64,000 nt of DNA, taken from assembly GCA_049792875.1 (NCBI GenBank), contig JBARBI010000047.1, positions 1-64,000 of the forward strand, written 5' to 3'. The notes beneath the pieces were generated by a model, which saw only the letters and a program-made list of their open reading frames with translations, was not told the origin of the DNA and ran no database searches. The first letter of the stretch is position 1, and each line of letters begins with the position of its first letter. The DNA is from Sulfotelmatobacter sp049792875 (GTDB lineage Bacteria; Acidobacteriota; Terriglobia; Terriglobales; Acidobacteriaceae). The translations under genes and the position numbers were made by a program. Below, one piece after another: positions 44,192-53,341 of this stretch.

Positions 44192-45967
44192 TTACGGCTT
44201 TTTCGCCGGTGCCTTGGGCGCCGGCTTAGCGGTTGTCTTCTTGGCACCTTCGCGGCCGCCAATCAGAGTCAGAGCATCGGTTGAGTTGAAGGGGAACACT
44301 TTAGCCGAGGATTCGCCAGTCGTGCTCAAAGTGACGTCAACACGGCGATTACTCGCCATCCTGATCACATTTATGTTCTTCAGAATCCTCGCCCGCTCTT
44401 CTGCGCTCAGGTCGGGGTTGCCCTCCATGGCCTCCTTCACTTGCTCAGTGGTCAGGTTTTCATCCACGCCAAACGCTTTGACGTCGATGTTGCTTTCGGG
44501 AACGCCTTGTGCGACGAGGAAGCTCCTGACGGTGTCGACACGGCGTTGGGAGAGCGCCATGTTGTAAGCGGGAGTGCCCCGGTGATCTGCGTGTCCTCCG
44601 AGAATCAAGTGGGCGGCCGGCTTGTTTTCGAGGTATTTCTTGAAGTCGGTAGCCAGCGCGAGCAACGTTTGCTGTTGACTGGCCAGCAGACCACCTTTGA
44701 GATTGTTGGGCCTGGGTTGGTCGACCACAAAGTAGATGCTGTGCAGCGCGAGGCGCTGTTCCAGCTTCTTGTCGACTGGCGGGTTCTCGAGCGCCACCTG
44801 CGTTGAGGCCTGACCCGTCAAACCGCGCGAGTCGGTACAGGTCGCTCTGACCGTCACTGGACCAGCGGAACCTCCAGCGGTGCTCAGAGTTGCCGAGTTG
44901 CCAGTGCCGGAAACGGTACCGCCCGTGGAAGTCCAGTTGGCTACGGAAACCGGAACTCCATCCGGACTGGTGCAAGTGCAAGTTACGCTTGCGGAGCCGC
45001 CGATAATGACGGTGGACGGACTCGCCGAACAACTCATCGTTGGCGGATTCTTTGGCGGCAACGGCTTGATCGTATAGTTGGCCGTGCAACTTGCTTCGTT
45101 GTTTTTCTTGCTCTTCGGGTCAGTCACGTGCGCCGTAATCGTGTAGCTGCCCGGCGTCGCGTTCGTGGTGTCGATGCTGGCAGTGGTGTCTTTGCCGGTC
45201 ACCTGGCCGCCATTCCCGCTCCAGCTATACGTCACTGTATGCTTGGGATTGAAATTGCTGGGCGTCACGGTAGCTGTCAGGGGTTCGCCGATCATCACCT
45301 CCGCCGGCTGTACCGAGCACGCCGCCGCGGGAGCCACGGGCTCCGCGCCACCCCAGCTGAATACCACGCCGGTGCGCAGCCTTAGACCTTCCTCATTGGG
45401 ACGCCGCAGCGTCGGAAACTCCGCCGCGACGTAGTCGGCGTAGTTGTGGTGCGACCAGACATAGTCCGCTTCAAACACCCGCACGGCGAACATTTTGGTT
45501 ACCGGCAGATCCATGCCACCACCCAGAATGACACCGATGCCACTGGCACCGTTGTTGAGGCCAGATATGCCCAAGCGGTTGTAGCTAAGCAGGCTGTGGA
45601 TGAAGAAGTTGGCGCCTTCGGTGCGCCAGATGAAGCGCGGCCCACCCGAAAATGTGGTCGCCGTGTTCCCCTTACCCCAATTCTGTCCGAAATCGAGTTC
45701 CGCACCCCAATGCGGGTCAAAGTTGTAAGTCAGCGCGGTGCCAAATCCTCGCGGCATGTCGGGTACCGGAAACGCAGTGGGATTGTTGGGGTCTCCTGCG
45801 GGAACGGTGATACCGGGATGGAAGTACTGATAACCTCCAAACACGTCCCACCTTGGGTTGGAATCGCTCTGCGCGGACGCCAAAGCGGAAATCAAAACCA
45901 CTGCGATCAGTACCGACATGCAAGCGGCTAACCCGCGGCATGCGCGTGTGGTGCTGTTGAATACCAT
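44192..45967 (-). CDS. OmpA-family outer membrane protein with Ig-like repeats
   Basis: The 591-residue product has a signal peptide (about 1-33, ending ALASAQ) and a beta-barrel-like region (DVFGGYQYFHPG onward, about 40-200). Ig-like PKD/BIg repeats (about 210-400) are rich in Thr/Ser/Val and include ASPSTVIIGGSASVTCTC. An OmpA-C peptidoglycan-binding domain (about 440-560) contains GGHADHRGTPAYNMALSQRR, split at its family residues. It ends in an Ala/Lys/Pro tail. GGAGG seven bases before the ATG at 45967 fixes the start. It likely anchors the outer membrane to the cell wall. Confidence 0.9.
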   Translation of the reverse strand: MVFNSTTRACRGLAACMSVLIAVVLISALASAQSDSNPRWDVFGGYQYFHPGITVPAGDPNNPTAFPVPDMPRGFGTALTYNFDPHWGAELDFGQNWGKGNTATTFSGGPRFIWRTEGANFFIHSLLSYNRLGISGLNNGASGIGVILGGGMDLPVTKMFAVRVFEADYVWSHHNYADYVAAEFPTLRRPNEEGLRLRTGVVFSWGGAEPVAPAAACSVQPAEVMIGEPLTATVTPSNFNPKHTVTYSWSGNGGQVTGKDTTASIDTTNATPGSYTITAHVTDPKSKKNNEASCTANYTIKPLPPKNPPTMSCSASPSTVIIGGSASVTCTCTSPDGVPVSVANWTSTGGTVSGTGNSATLSTAGGSAGPVTVRATCTDSRGLTGQASTQVALENPPVDKKLEQRLALHSIYFVVDQPRPNNLKGGLLASQQQTLLALATDFKKYLENKPAAHLILGGHADHRGTPAYNMALSQRRVDTVRSFLVAQGVPESNIDVKAFGVDENLTTEQVKEAMEGNPDLSAEERARILKNINVIRMASNRRVDVTLSTTGESSAKVFPFNSTDALTLIGGREGAKKTTAKPAPKAPAKKP

Positions 45968-46332
45968 GAGAATCCTCCGAAATGGCCTCGTGCCGCGTAC
46001 TTCTGGCATCGAGATGTTCTTGGGAATTTAAAGATGTAGCAATATCGCTGGAAGACTTGACCCTGGGAACTGACAATTCTACCAGCACCGCTGCTTAAAG
46101 CGAAAGTGTAGACTCTAGCTATTGCCTTAGGCAACCAAGCGCGGGGTCATTCCGTCTCAAATTGAAATTCCAGCCGGGAGGCCTCGGGAAAACCCCGGGG
46201 AAAGGCGCCCATCGAGACCTTGCCGGGCAGGAAGGTGGCCGCGTATCGTGGGGATTCTCTCTATTGCCGGGGGGAACTTCGTGATTGGATGCATGGCAAG
46301 ACAGCGCGAGCAAACCGAGCAAGAGCAGGCCG
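45968..46332. promoter_or_regulatory. Divergent promoter region of the OmpA-family and NtrC-type genes
   Basis: The 365-base gap holds the perfect palindrome TTGCCTTAGGCAA (46122-46134). On the minus strand this gives a -35 box TTGCCT 18 bases from TACACT, a likely promoter for the OmpA-family gene with a long leader. No -24/-12 sigma-54 promoter is visible. No small gene is convincing here. Confidence 0.5.
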
Positions 46333-47742
46333 ATGAGCCACGAAAAAATATTGATTGTTGAAGACGAGGAGAACGAACGGTCCGGGCTGGCCGAACTGGT
46401 GTCCTCCTGGGGGTTTCGGGTGGAGACGGCCCGCGACGGCAAAGAGGGACTGGACAAGGCGACACAATGGTCCCCGTCGATCGTAATCACCGATCTGAAA
46501 ATGCCGCGCATGGGCGGGATCGAATTGCTGGGGAATCTCGCCGACCAGGCCACAACGATCGCCGTCATCCTGGTCACCGCCCAAGGAACCATCGACAGTG
46601 CCGTCCAGGCCATGCGGATGGGGGCGTACGACTACATCACCAAGCCCATCGACACCAACCGCCTGCGCACAATTCTGGGGAACGCTTCCGCCCTGCTGGG
46701 CACGCGCGCCGAACTCGAAGCTACGCGGCGCAGGCTGCGGGATGCGGGATCGCTGGGACGGCTTAACGGCGCCTCCCGCAAGATGCAGGAGATCTTCCGC
46801 TTGATCGAGATGGTCGCGCCCAGCACGGCGTCGGTGCTGATCACAGGAGCCAGTGGCACGGGAAAAGAACTGGTGGCCCGCACCATCCACGAACTGAGCC
46901 CGCGGAAGGACCGGCCGTTCGTCGCGATCAACTGCGCTGCGATCCCCGAAACTCTGATGGAAAGTGAAATCTTCGGCCACGAAAAAGGCGCGTTCACGGG
47001 CGCCATGGAACGCCGTACAGGCTGCTTTGAGCTCGCAGAAGCGGGCACTCTCCTTCTGGACGAAATCGGCGAGATGCCGGTGGGAACGCAGGCCAAACTG
47101 CTGCGCGTTCTGGAGGACCACAAACTGCGCCGTCTGGGCAGCAAAGTTGAAACAGCGGTGGATGTGCGCGTGCTCGCCGCCACCAATAAGGTTCCCGACG
47201 AAGCCGTGTCCCGGGGCGAGTTGCGTAGCGACCTCTATTACCGCCTCAACGTGTTCAACATCCACATGCCTCCTTTGCGCGAGCACAAAGAAGACATCGC
47301 CGGCCTGGTGCAACTGTTGCTGGCCGAGATGAGCAGCAAGCACTCGCGCAAAGTAGCCGCGGTGAGTGAGGCTGTCCTGAACCAGTTCAACAACTATTCA
47401 TGGCCGGGTAACGTGCGTGAATTGCGCAACACGATCGAACGCGCGGTCATCGTCTGCGACGCCGGCCTGATCGAGACCAAGCATTTGCCGCCAGGGTTTG
47501 GACAAGCTCCCCTTCGCACCGCGGCCAATGATCCCGACGCGGTTCGTCTGGGCGTAGGAACGACCGTGGAAGAAGCGGAGAAAATGCTGATTCTGAAGAC
47601 GCTGGAGGCGACCAGCAACAACAAGACACGCGCCGCCGAGATCCTCGGCATCAGCCTGAAAACGCTTCATAACAAGCTGAAAGAGTACGGCAGCACCGGC
47701 CCGGAAACAGTCCCGGGCAAGGAAGAAGTACCCAGTGGCTAA
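46333..47742 (+). CDS. Sigma-54-dependent response regulator, NtrC family
   Basis: The 469-residue product has a receiver domain (about 4-118) with phospho-acceptor D54 in VITDLKMPRMGG and an AAA+ domain (about 150-380). The AAA+ domain has Walker A GASGTGKE, the sigma-54 contact loop GAFTGA, Walker B LLLDEIGEMP and R-finger SWPGNVRELRN. A Fis-type C-terminal helix-turn-helix (NNKTRAAEILGISLKTLHNKL) follows. It activates sigma-54 promoters when phosphorylated. GAGCAGG precedes the ATG at 46333. The kinase gene follows 45 bases later. Confidence 0.94.
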   Translation: MSHEKILIVEDEENERSGLAELVSSWGFRVETARDGKEGLDKATQWSPSIVITDLKMPRMGGIELLGNLADQATTIAVILVTAQGTIDSAVQAMRMGAYDYITKPIDTNRLRTILGNASALLGTRAELEATRRRLRDAGSLGRLNGASRKMQEIFRLIEMVAPSTASVLITGASGTGKELVARTIHELSPRKDRPFVAINCAAIPETLMESEIFGHEKGAFTGAMERRTGCFELAEAGTLLLDEIGEMPVGTQAKLLRVLEDHKLRRLGSKVETAVDVRVLAATNKVPDEAVSRGELRSDLYYRLNVFNIHMPPLREHKEDIAGLVQLLLAEMSSKHSRKVAAVSEAVLNQFNNYSWPGNVRELRNTIERAVIVCDAGLIETKHLPPGFGQAPLRTAANDPDAVRLGVGTTVEEAEKMLILKTLEATSNNKTRAAEILGISLKTLHNKLKEYGSTGPETVPGKEEVPSG

Positions 47743-47787
47743 GACACCTTTCTCGCGCTTCCGTTGAGCGAGGCTTCCTGTTCCTTT

Positions 47788-49677
47788 ATGCTGCGACGAA
47801 AGACCATCATCGTGCTAGTCATCACTTTTATGGTGACGGCGATGGTATCCGCGTTTTCCTATCTGTACATCTCCCAGATCCTTCGCTTACGCATCACGAA
47901 TGCCAACGAAACGGCAACCAGCCTCACGCACCAGTTGGCGTATGCAGCCTCCAACGCGGTGCCGGACTTCGGCAGCACCTCCATCGATACCAACGACCCG
48001 ATCGCGGTGCGACGTGCGCTGGCCGATTACGTGCAGACCGACGTAGCCCTGAACAACCTGCTCCAGTCTGATCCCGGCGACTGGAGATTCATCTATGACG
48101 TGGCCATCGTCGACGTCAATGGCAAGGCCTTGCTCCATAGCAACGCGAGCTTGGTGGGCAAGATAATTCCCCGACGTCCGGACTTCCAGCAGGTTGTCGG
48201 CGCCCGCTTCCGTGAACAAATCCGTCTGGTCTTCAGCCCGGCCGCGGTGTACGACGTAAGCTATCCACTGGAGCTGAATAGCCAGCCGTTCGGTACCATC
48301 CGCATCGGCGTGCAAACGGTCTTCCTGAAGAGTGAGGTGGAAGCCCGCCTGATGAAGTCTGTCTATATTTCGGTGGCGGTGATCTTCGTGTCGTTGTTTC
48401 TGGCTGCTGGGATCTCCAACCTGGCGCTGGGACCACTGAAGAGAATCAGCCTTAATCTCGATAGTGTGAGCGCAGGAGACGCCGACACGCTATCTGGCGA
48501 CGAGTCGCAGCACGACGAGTACGGTCTCGTCTCTCTGAAAATTGCCAACTTGGGCCGCCAGATTCGCGACAGCCGGGAAATCTTCTCCGCCCTCAAGGAC
48601 AACGTAGACCAACTCATGGCCAAGCTGCAGGATGGCCTGATGCTGTTCGCGCGCGACTCTCGGGTTGTGCTCGTCAGCGCGCCCGTGGAAGGGTTTCTGG
48701 GCCGTCCTCGCGCAGAACTCCTCGGACACACGGTTCATGAGGTCTTTGATCGGCATTCCCACCTGGGCACAGCCCTGCTCGATGCGTTTGAGCGCCGGCG
48801 CCCCTTGTTCCAGAGGGAGTTTGAAGCGGCGGGAGGAAAACGTGTGCAGGTTTCTCTCGACTTCGTACAGGAGAAAAATTCGCAGATCGGCGCTCTCCTG
48901 ATTATGCGCGACCCGGAATCGGTCCGGCGGATTGGCGACGAAATTGAGATGTCCCGCCGCCTCTCCGCCAGCGGACGTCTTACCCGGGGGGTGGCCCACG
49001 AAGTGAAGAACCCCATCAACGCTATCGTGCTTCACTTGCAGTTGCTGCGAAACAAACTGGCCGCGCAGGAACCCGACACGCGCCGTCACATGGACATCAT
49101 TGACAGCGAAATCCGCCGCCTGGATCGCGTGGTACAGACGCTGGTGGATTTCACCCGGCCCCGTGATCTGCACTTGGAGGAAGTGGACTTGCGCCGGCTG
49201 ATGGAAGAAGTGGCGCAACTTGCGGCTCCGGATGCCGAGCAGCACGGTGTCACCATTGAGCGTCACATGCCGGAACAGCGACTGCCCATCAAAGTCGACG
49301 TGGACCTGCTGAAACAGGCCATCCTCAACGTCGTGATCAACGGAGTTCAGGCTATGCCCCAGGGAGGGCTGCTGACCATCTCTGCCCGGCGTGAAAACAA
49401 TGTAGTGGTTGCCGAGGTCCGCGACCAAGGCGGAGGAATTCCGCAGGACGCGCAAGACAAAATTTTCGAACTCTATTTCACGACCAAGAAAGACGGCAGC
49501 GGCATCGGACTGGCGCAGACTTATCAGATTCTGCAATGGCATTATGGATCAGTGAACTTCGAATCCGTTGAGGGAACCGGGACGATTTTTCGCTTTCATA
49601 TTCCGGCGACCGGCGGAGCGATGGAGGCTGGACCCGAATATCACGCCGATGCGGCAGCCGCGCAACGTGGAGATTGA
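47788..49677 (+). CDS. Sensor histidine kinase paired with the NtrC-type regulator
   Basis: The 629-residue product has TM helices at about 5-27 and 190-213 enclosing a periplasmic sensor domain, then a HAMP linker and PAS domain (about 275-385). HisKA follows with H404 in RGVAHEVKNPINAI, and HATPase motifs NVVINGVQAM, RDQGGGIP and GSGIGLA. The C-terminal 20 residues are variable. Adjacency to the NtrC-type gene makes them a two-component pair. The start may instead be TTG at 47764. Confidence 0.92.
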   Translation: MLRRKTIIVLVITFMVTAMVSAFSYLYISQILRLRITNANETATSLTHQLAYAASNAVPDFGSTSIDTNDPIAVRRALADYVQTDVALNNLLQSDPGDWRFIYDVAIVDVNGKALLHSNASLVGKIIPRRPDFQQVVGARFREQIRLVFSPAAVYDVSYPLELNSQPFGTIRIGVQTVFLKSEVEARLMKSVYISVAVIFVSLFLAAGISNLALGPLKRISLNLDSVSAGDADTLSGDESQHDEYGLVSLKIANLGRQIRDSREIFSALKDNVDQLMAKLQDGLMLFARDSRVVLVSAPVEGFLGRPRAELLGHTVHEVFDRHSHLGTALLDAFERRRPLFQREFEAAGGKRVQVSLDFVQEKNSQIGALLIMRDPESVRRIGDEIEMSRRLSASGRLTRGVAHEVKNPINAIVLHLQLLRNKLAAQEPDTRRHMDIIDSEIRRLDRVVQTLVDFTRPRDLHLEEVDLRRLMEEVAQLAAPDAEQHGVTIERHMPEQRLPIKVDVDLLKQAILNVVINGVQAMPQGGLLTISARRENNVVVAEVRDQGGGIPQDAQDKIFELYFTTKKDGSGIGLAQTYQILQWHYGSVNFESVEGTGTIFRFHIPATGGAMEAGPEYHADAAAAQRGD

Positions 49678-49777
49678 TGCCTAGTCCTTTGGCCTGAAAG
49701 ACAATCACGATGCTCGCCGCACTCTGCTGCTTAGGGGTAAAATTGGGAGGCGTTGGCGGATCGATTGGGACTTGGAT

Positions 49778-50485
49778 ATGACTCTGGCCGTAATTCTGAG
49801 CCTCATGATTTGCTGCCCGACTTCGGCCCTGCCCTTGGTCCCCGCGGGGCCTCAGAACGCGCCCCAGGCGGCGCCCGCAAGTAAGGCAGATGAGACTCCG
49901 GCGACGCCGGATCAGGGGACCGCAGCAGCAGCCCAGAATCCACCAACTCCGCCCCAGCCACCATCCTCCGCGAAGCCCCCGGCGCAAACAGCTTCGGGTC
50001 AAACTCGGCCTGCTCCGGCGAAGAAGCCCCGGCATAAAAAGAAAGCCACTACGTCCCCCAATTGCGTCAGCGCTCCGGCCACCGGACAGCCTGCTACTGG
50101 TTCCACGCCGGCGACAGATCCTGTTCCCGCTGATGGCGCTCCCAACCCAGGATCGGCGACTGCTCCGACGAACTGTCCGCCGTCGAAGGTGATTGTGCGG
50201 CAGGGAGGTACCTCGGAACCAAGCGTTCAGTTGGCTGGGGGCCCCGCCGGCCAGACGTCGCACCAACGGGATACAGCCAACCAAATGCTGGGAACGACAG
50301 AAGCGAACCTCAAGAAGATCGCCGGACGCCAACTCAGCTCGAACGAGCAGGACATGGTCAACCAGACCCGCCAGTTCATGGCGCAGTCGAAGGCCGCGTT
50401 CGACGCCGGGGATCTCGAACGCGCCCGTACTCTGGCCTGGAAGGCCCAACTGCTTTCCGAGGAACTGGTCAAGCCCGAGAAGTAA
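49778..50485 (+). CDS. Exported Pro/Ala-rich protein with helical C-terminus
   Basis: The 235-residue product has a hydrophobic N-terminus (MTLAVILSLMICCPTSALPL), then about 100 residues of Pro/Ala/Gln/Thr-rich low-complexity sequence with a basic KKPRHKKK patch. A conserved-looking C-terminal domain begins QTSHQRDTANQMLGTTEANL and ends SEELVKPEK. The C-terminal half is helical and resembles short periplasmic helical repeat modules. It follows the two-component pair and may be its target. A TTG two codons earlier is an alternative start. Confidence 0.65.
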   Translation: MTLAVILSLMICCPTSALPLVPAGPQNAPQAAPASKADETPATPDQGTAAAAQNPPTPPQPPSSAKPPAQTASGQTRPAPAKKPRHKKKATTSPNCVSAPATGQPATGSTPATDPVPADGAPNPGSATAPTNCPPSKVIVRQGGTSEPSVQLAGGPAGQTSHQRDTANQMLGTTEANLKKIAGRQLSSNEQDMVNQTRQFMAQSKAAFDAGDLERARTLAWKAQLLSEELVKPEK

Positions 50486-50565
50486 TTCGAGGAAGAAGAC
50501 TCCCCGGTGAAACCCTGTGCCCTCTCCGGTTGAGGTTTTCACCAATCAGACCAACCGGCCCGGAA

Positions 50566-51720
50566 CTATTTCCCCTTGGCCCGTGCGCTATTGACTTTCG
50601 TCAGCAGGTCTTGCGACATCGCCTGCAGAGGACCGGGAATTTTCGCCGCCTCGGTCAGCACTTCGCGCGCTTCCGTCAATTTGTTCAACTTCCCGTAGGC
50701 GAAACCCTCTCCATAGAGAGCCCGCGCGTACTGCTGCTCATCCTGTCCCTTGAGCAGCGCGGCGGCGGCCTTGAGTTCGGGGATCGCGGCCATCGTTTTT
50801 TCCTCCTTCAGGTAAGCCCACCCGATCGTATTATGGGCAACGCCTCCTGACAGTTTCCGCGATTTGTCGGCGTCGGGAGCGTCCGGCTTCGCTATCTCGA
50901 GGGCTTTCTGCGCGTAGGCGATCGCTTTGGTCGCGCTGCCCGGCTTCGTATCGTCTCCGTAGAAACTAGCCAGCAGCAATAGCGCTGTCAGGGAGTTGGG
51001 ATTGGAAGCCAGGATTTTTTCACCGAACGACACCAGGCGCGCTTGATCGTTCAACTGTCCCGGGCCCAGCGTGTACAGGGCATAGTTCGATACTTGATCC
51101 TGAAATTTCGTGTCTGGAAAGGCCGCAGTGAACTTCTCGATTTCCGCCATGCGCGCCTTCGGGTCCGTTTCGGCTGTAATCGCATTGAAACCGGAGGTCT
51201 CCAAAAACTCGCAGCTGTTCTGCGCAGCCGCCTTCTCCTCGGTCACCTTCCGAGCAAAGTCGTCGTCGCTCATGCCCTCAGGTTTGGCCTGCTTGCCGAT
51301 CGAGAGGCAAACCTCGCCGCCTTTTGCAGCGTAATCCATCAGCTTGGCATGGTTGTTGGCCTGCTGCGCCAGGCTCGCCTGCGACACCAGGATATCGAGG
51401 TTGCGAGGAGACCCAGCCAGCGCCTTGTCGCCATAGTCCAGCGCCTTTTGAAGGTCGCCCGTCGCCTGGTAGGCCTGCGAGATCTGCCAGTTCCCGTAGG
51501 CCACGGCCGCCGGGTTGGAAGAAAACTTCTGCACAAACTCTTCATACATGGCGAGCTTTTTCTGCGCATTCTGCTCGTTCGAGATGTCCTGCAGCGCGTG
51601 ATCCTCATCCGTGCCGGCCGCAATCACGATGCGATCGACCTGGGCGCTTGCGTGAGGGATAGAAACCGCGAAAGAGAGGAACAACACAACCAGCAGTAGC
51701 GAACCGCTGCAGCGTCTCAT
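50566..51720 (-). CDS. Exported TPR protein
   Basis: The 384-residue product has a signal peptide (about 1-27, cleaved after ASAQ) and a chain of TPR-like repeats from about 30 to 370, with YGNWQISQAYQATGDLQKALDYG and NNHAKLMDYA motifs. Two Cys residues lie near 180-200. TPR proteins in the periplasm often organise complexes or act as lipoprotein-like chaperones. GGAGG seven bases before the ATG at 51720 supports the start over a frame opening at 51852. It converges with the Pro/Ala-rich gene. Confidence 0.83.
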   Translation of the reverse strand: MRRCSGSLLLVVLFLSFAVSIPHASAQVDRIVIAAGTDEDHALQDISNEQNAQKKLAMYEEFVQKFSSNPAAVAYGNWQISQAYQATGDLQKALDYGDKALAGSPRNLDILVSQASLAQQANNHAKLMDYAAKGGEVCLSIGKQAKPEGMSDDDFARKVTEEKAAAQNSCEFLETSGFNAITAETDPKARMAEIEKFTAAFPDTKFQDQVSNYALYTLGPGQLNDQARLVSFGEKILASNPNSLTALLLLASFYGDDTKPGSATKAIAYAQKALEIAKPDAPDADKSRKLSGGVAHNTIGWAYLKEEKTMAAIPELKAAAALLKGQDEQQYARALYGEGFAYGKLNKLTEAREVLTEAAKIPGPLQAMSQDLLTKVNSARAKGK

Positions 51721-51841
51721 AGCCCGCCTCCGGTGTACGAAAGAAATTCGGACATCAAACTTCGAGCAGCAGGCGAATCCTAGCGCCGAACGTCGCCGCA
51801 CGCAAGGGCCGGGATCACGCGCGCTCAAGGAGCCTTCCGAG

Positions 51842-51912
51842 TACGGAGACACGGAGACACAGGGGAGATCCGATCCTCTCTTTTCTCCGTGACTCCGTGT
51901 CCCTGCGGTGAA
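51842..51912. repeat. CGGAGACACGGAG inverted repeat, left of the MFS gene
   Basis: ACGGAGACACGGAG near 51844 pairs with CTCCGTGACTCCGT near 51885 in 13 of 14 bases, ending CCCTGCGGTGAATTCC. A diverged second copy in the same orientation lies at 53216-53302, so the MFS gene is flanked by two related elements. Confidence 0.6.
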
Positions 51913-51934
51913 TTCCAGCCCCTCTCCACTTCGG

Positions 51935-51950
51935 CTAAAGTAGAACGATG
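51935..51950 (+). promoter_or_regulatory. Possible leaderless promoter box with start codon (second copy)
   Basis: CTAAAGTAGAACGATG is identical to 948-963. TAAAGT (51936-51941) lies six bases before the MFS ATG, and no Shine-Dalgarno is visible. A random 16-base identity between two such positions is very unlikely. Confidence 0.4.
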
Positions 51951-53204
51951 CGTGCCATCCTCGGCCAGCGTCCGTTGCGATTCGTCTTTGCCGCCAACGT
52001 GATTTCCATGTTGGGCAGCGGGATGAACTCGGCCGCCGTCGCCTGGTACATCCTGCAGGCCACGCACTCCGAAATGGCCCTCGGGACGTTTGCCGTGTTG
52101 CAGACCGTCCCGGCCATGCTCATGCTTCCCTTCACCGGCGTCATTATTGACCGCGAGGACCGCCGGCGCCTGGTCATGTGGCTCGACGCCGTGCGCGGTA
52201 TGGTCATCGCAGTCGTGGCCGTTCTCGCCTTTCAGCACCACGTCCAGGTCTGGCAGCTCTATTTGATGAACACGCTGGTCGCCGCCGGCTTTTGGATGTT
52301 CTGGCCCACGATTACGGCACTGATCCAGGAACTGACGCCCGAGGGCCAGTTCGTGCAGTCCAATACGTTCCTGCTCGCAGGCGTCCAGGGCGGATGGCTT
52401 ATCGCCGGCGCGATCGTAGGCTTCATGTACGACCACATCGGCCTGGGTGGCGTGCTGACCATCGACGTGTCAACCTACGTCGTCTCGTTTCTTTGCTACT
52501 TCGCCGTGCGCAAGGGACGCCATGTCGTGCTCAGCCCGCAGGAACTCAAAGCCGACATTCGCGCTGCCGAAAGCCAGTTGGAGCGCTTCTGGCTCGAGAT
52601 GCGCGAGGGCTTGCACTTCCTCCGCGACCATCGTGCGGTCGTGATGCTCGGGCTCGCCTGGGCTTTGTTTCTGGGAGCCATGATCACCGGCGTGGTGGTC
52701 ACACCCTCGCTGAGCGATCGCATCTTCCACGCTGGAGCCAAGGGCTATGGATGGCTCAATGCAGGATGGGGAACGGGAGCCTTCGTCAGCGCACTCTACG
52801 CGCCGCAGGCCATTGCCCGACTGGGAGGCCGCCGGGCCATTGCGTTCTCCATGGCTCTGTTGGCGGTCTGTGTGGTCTGCGCTCCCATCGCTCCGTTTCT
52901 CTTCCTTGCCATCTCGCTTTATTTCTTGATGGGTTCGGCGCGCGGCGTTGGCGGCGTAGCGATGAATACCAGTTTGATGGAGATGGTGCCGAAACACCTG
53001 ATGGGCCGGGTGCAGAATGCGTTCTACTTCGCCGGAACGTTTCTGCAACTCGTTCTGGCCATCGGGGTAGGCGTGGTCGCGCACAAAGTCAGCCTGGTGG
53101 CCGCCTTCGCTATCCTCGCCTGCGTTTACGGCATGTCCTTTGTAGCCGCGAGCTGGCCGGTAGCAACCGTCGTCGCCGTGGAAGAGGCGAGCACCGTGAA
53201 ATAA
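51948..53204 (+). CDS. MFS transporter, EntS/MFS_3 type
   Basis: The 418-residue product has about 12 transmembrane helices and the MFS loop motif GVIIDREDRRRL between TM2 and TM3. FVFAANVISMLGSGMNSAA begins TM1. It resembles the enterobactin-exporter/macrolide-efflux group of MFS proteins, which export small molecules with protons. The substrate cannot be inferred. The start codon belongs to the shared TAAAGT...ATG motif. It is flanked on both sides by CGGAGACACGGAG repeats. Confidence 0.85.
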   Translation: MRAILGQRPLRFVFAANVISMLGSGMNSAAVAWYILQATHSEMALGTFAVLQTVPAMLMLPFTGVIIDREDRRRLVMWLDAVRGMVIAVVAVLAFQHHVQVWQLYLMNTLVAAGFWMFWPTITALIQELTPEGQFVQSNTFLLAGVQGGWLIAGAIVGFMYDHIGLGGVLTIDVSTYVVSFLCYFAVRKGRHVVLSPQELKADIRAAESQLERFWLEMREGLHFLRDHRAVVMLGLAWALFLGAMITGVVVTPSLSDRIFHAGAKGYGWLNAGWGTGAFVSALYAPQAIARLGGRRAIAFSMALLAVCVVCAPIAPFLFLAISLYFLMGSARGVGGVAMNTSLMEMVPKHLMGRVQNAFYFAGTFLQLVLAIGVGVVAHKVSLVAAFAILACVYGMSFVAASWPVATVVAVEEASTVK

Positions 53205-53215
53205 AACGGTCAGCC

Positions 53216-53302
53216 CGGAGACACCGAGAAAAAACAGTCGCCGCAAATCCAAAACAAAATGCTTTGGTTTCTCCGTATCTCTGTTCCTCCGTGGTAAATC
53301 CC
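53216..53302. repeat. CGGAGACACCGAG inverted repeat, right of the MFS gene
   Basis: CGGAGACACCGAG (from 53216) and CTCCGTATCTCTGTTCCTCCGTGG (ending near 53294, shown here by its ends) form a diverged version of the element at 51842-51912, with a less perfect stem. Confidence 0.55.
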
Positions 53303-53341
53303 ACTTGTGACTGTTATTCTTTCCAATTCTAAGGAGCACCC

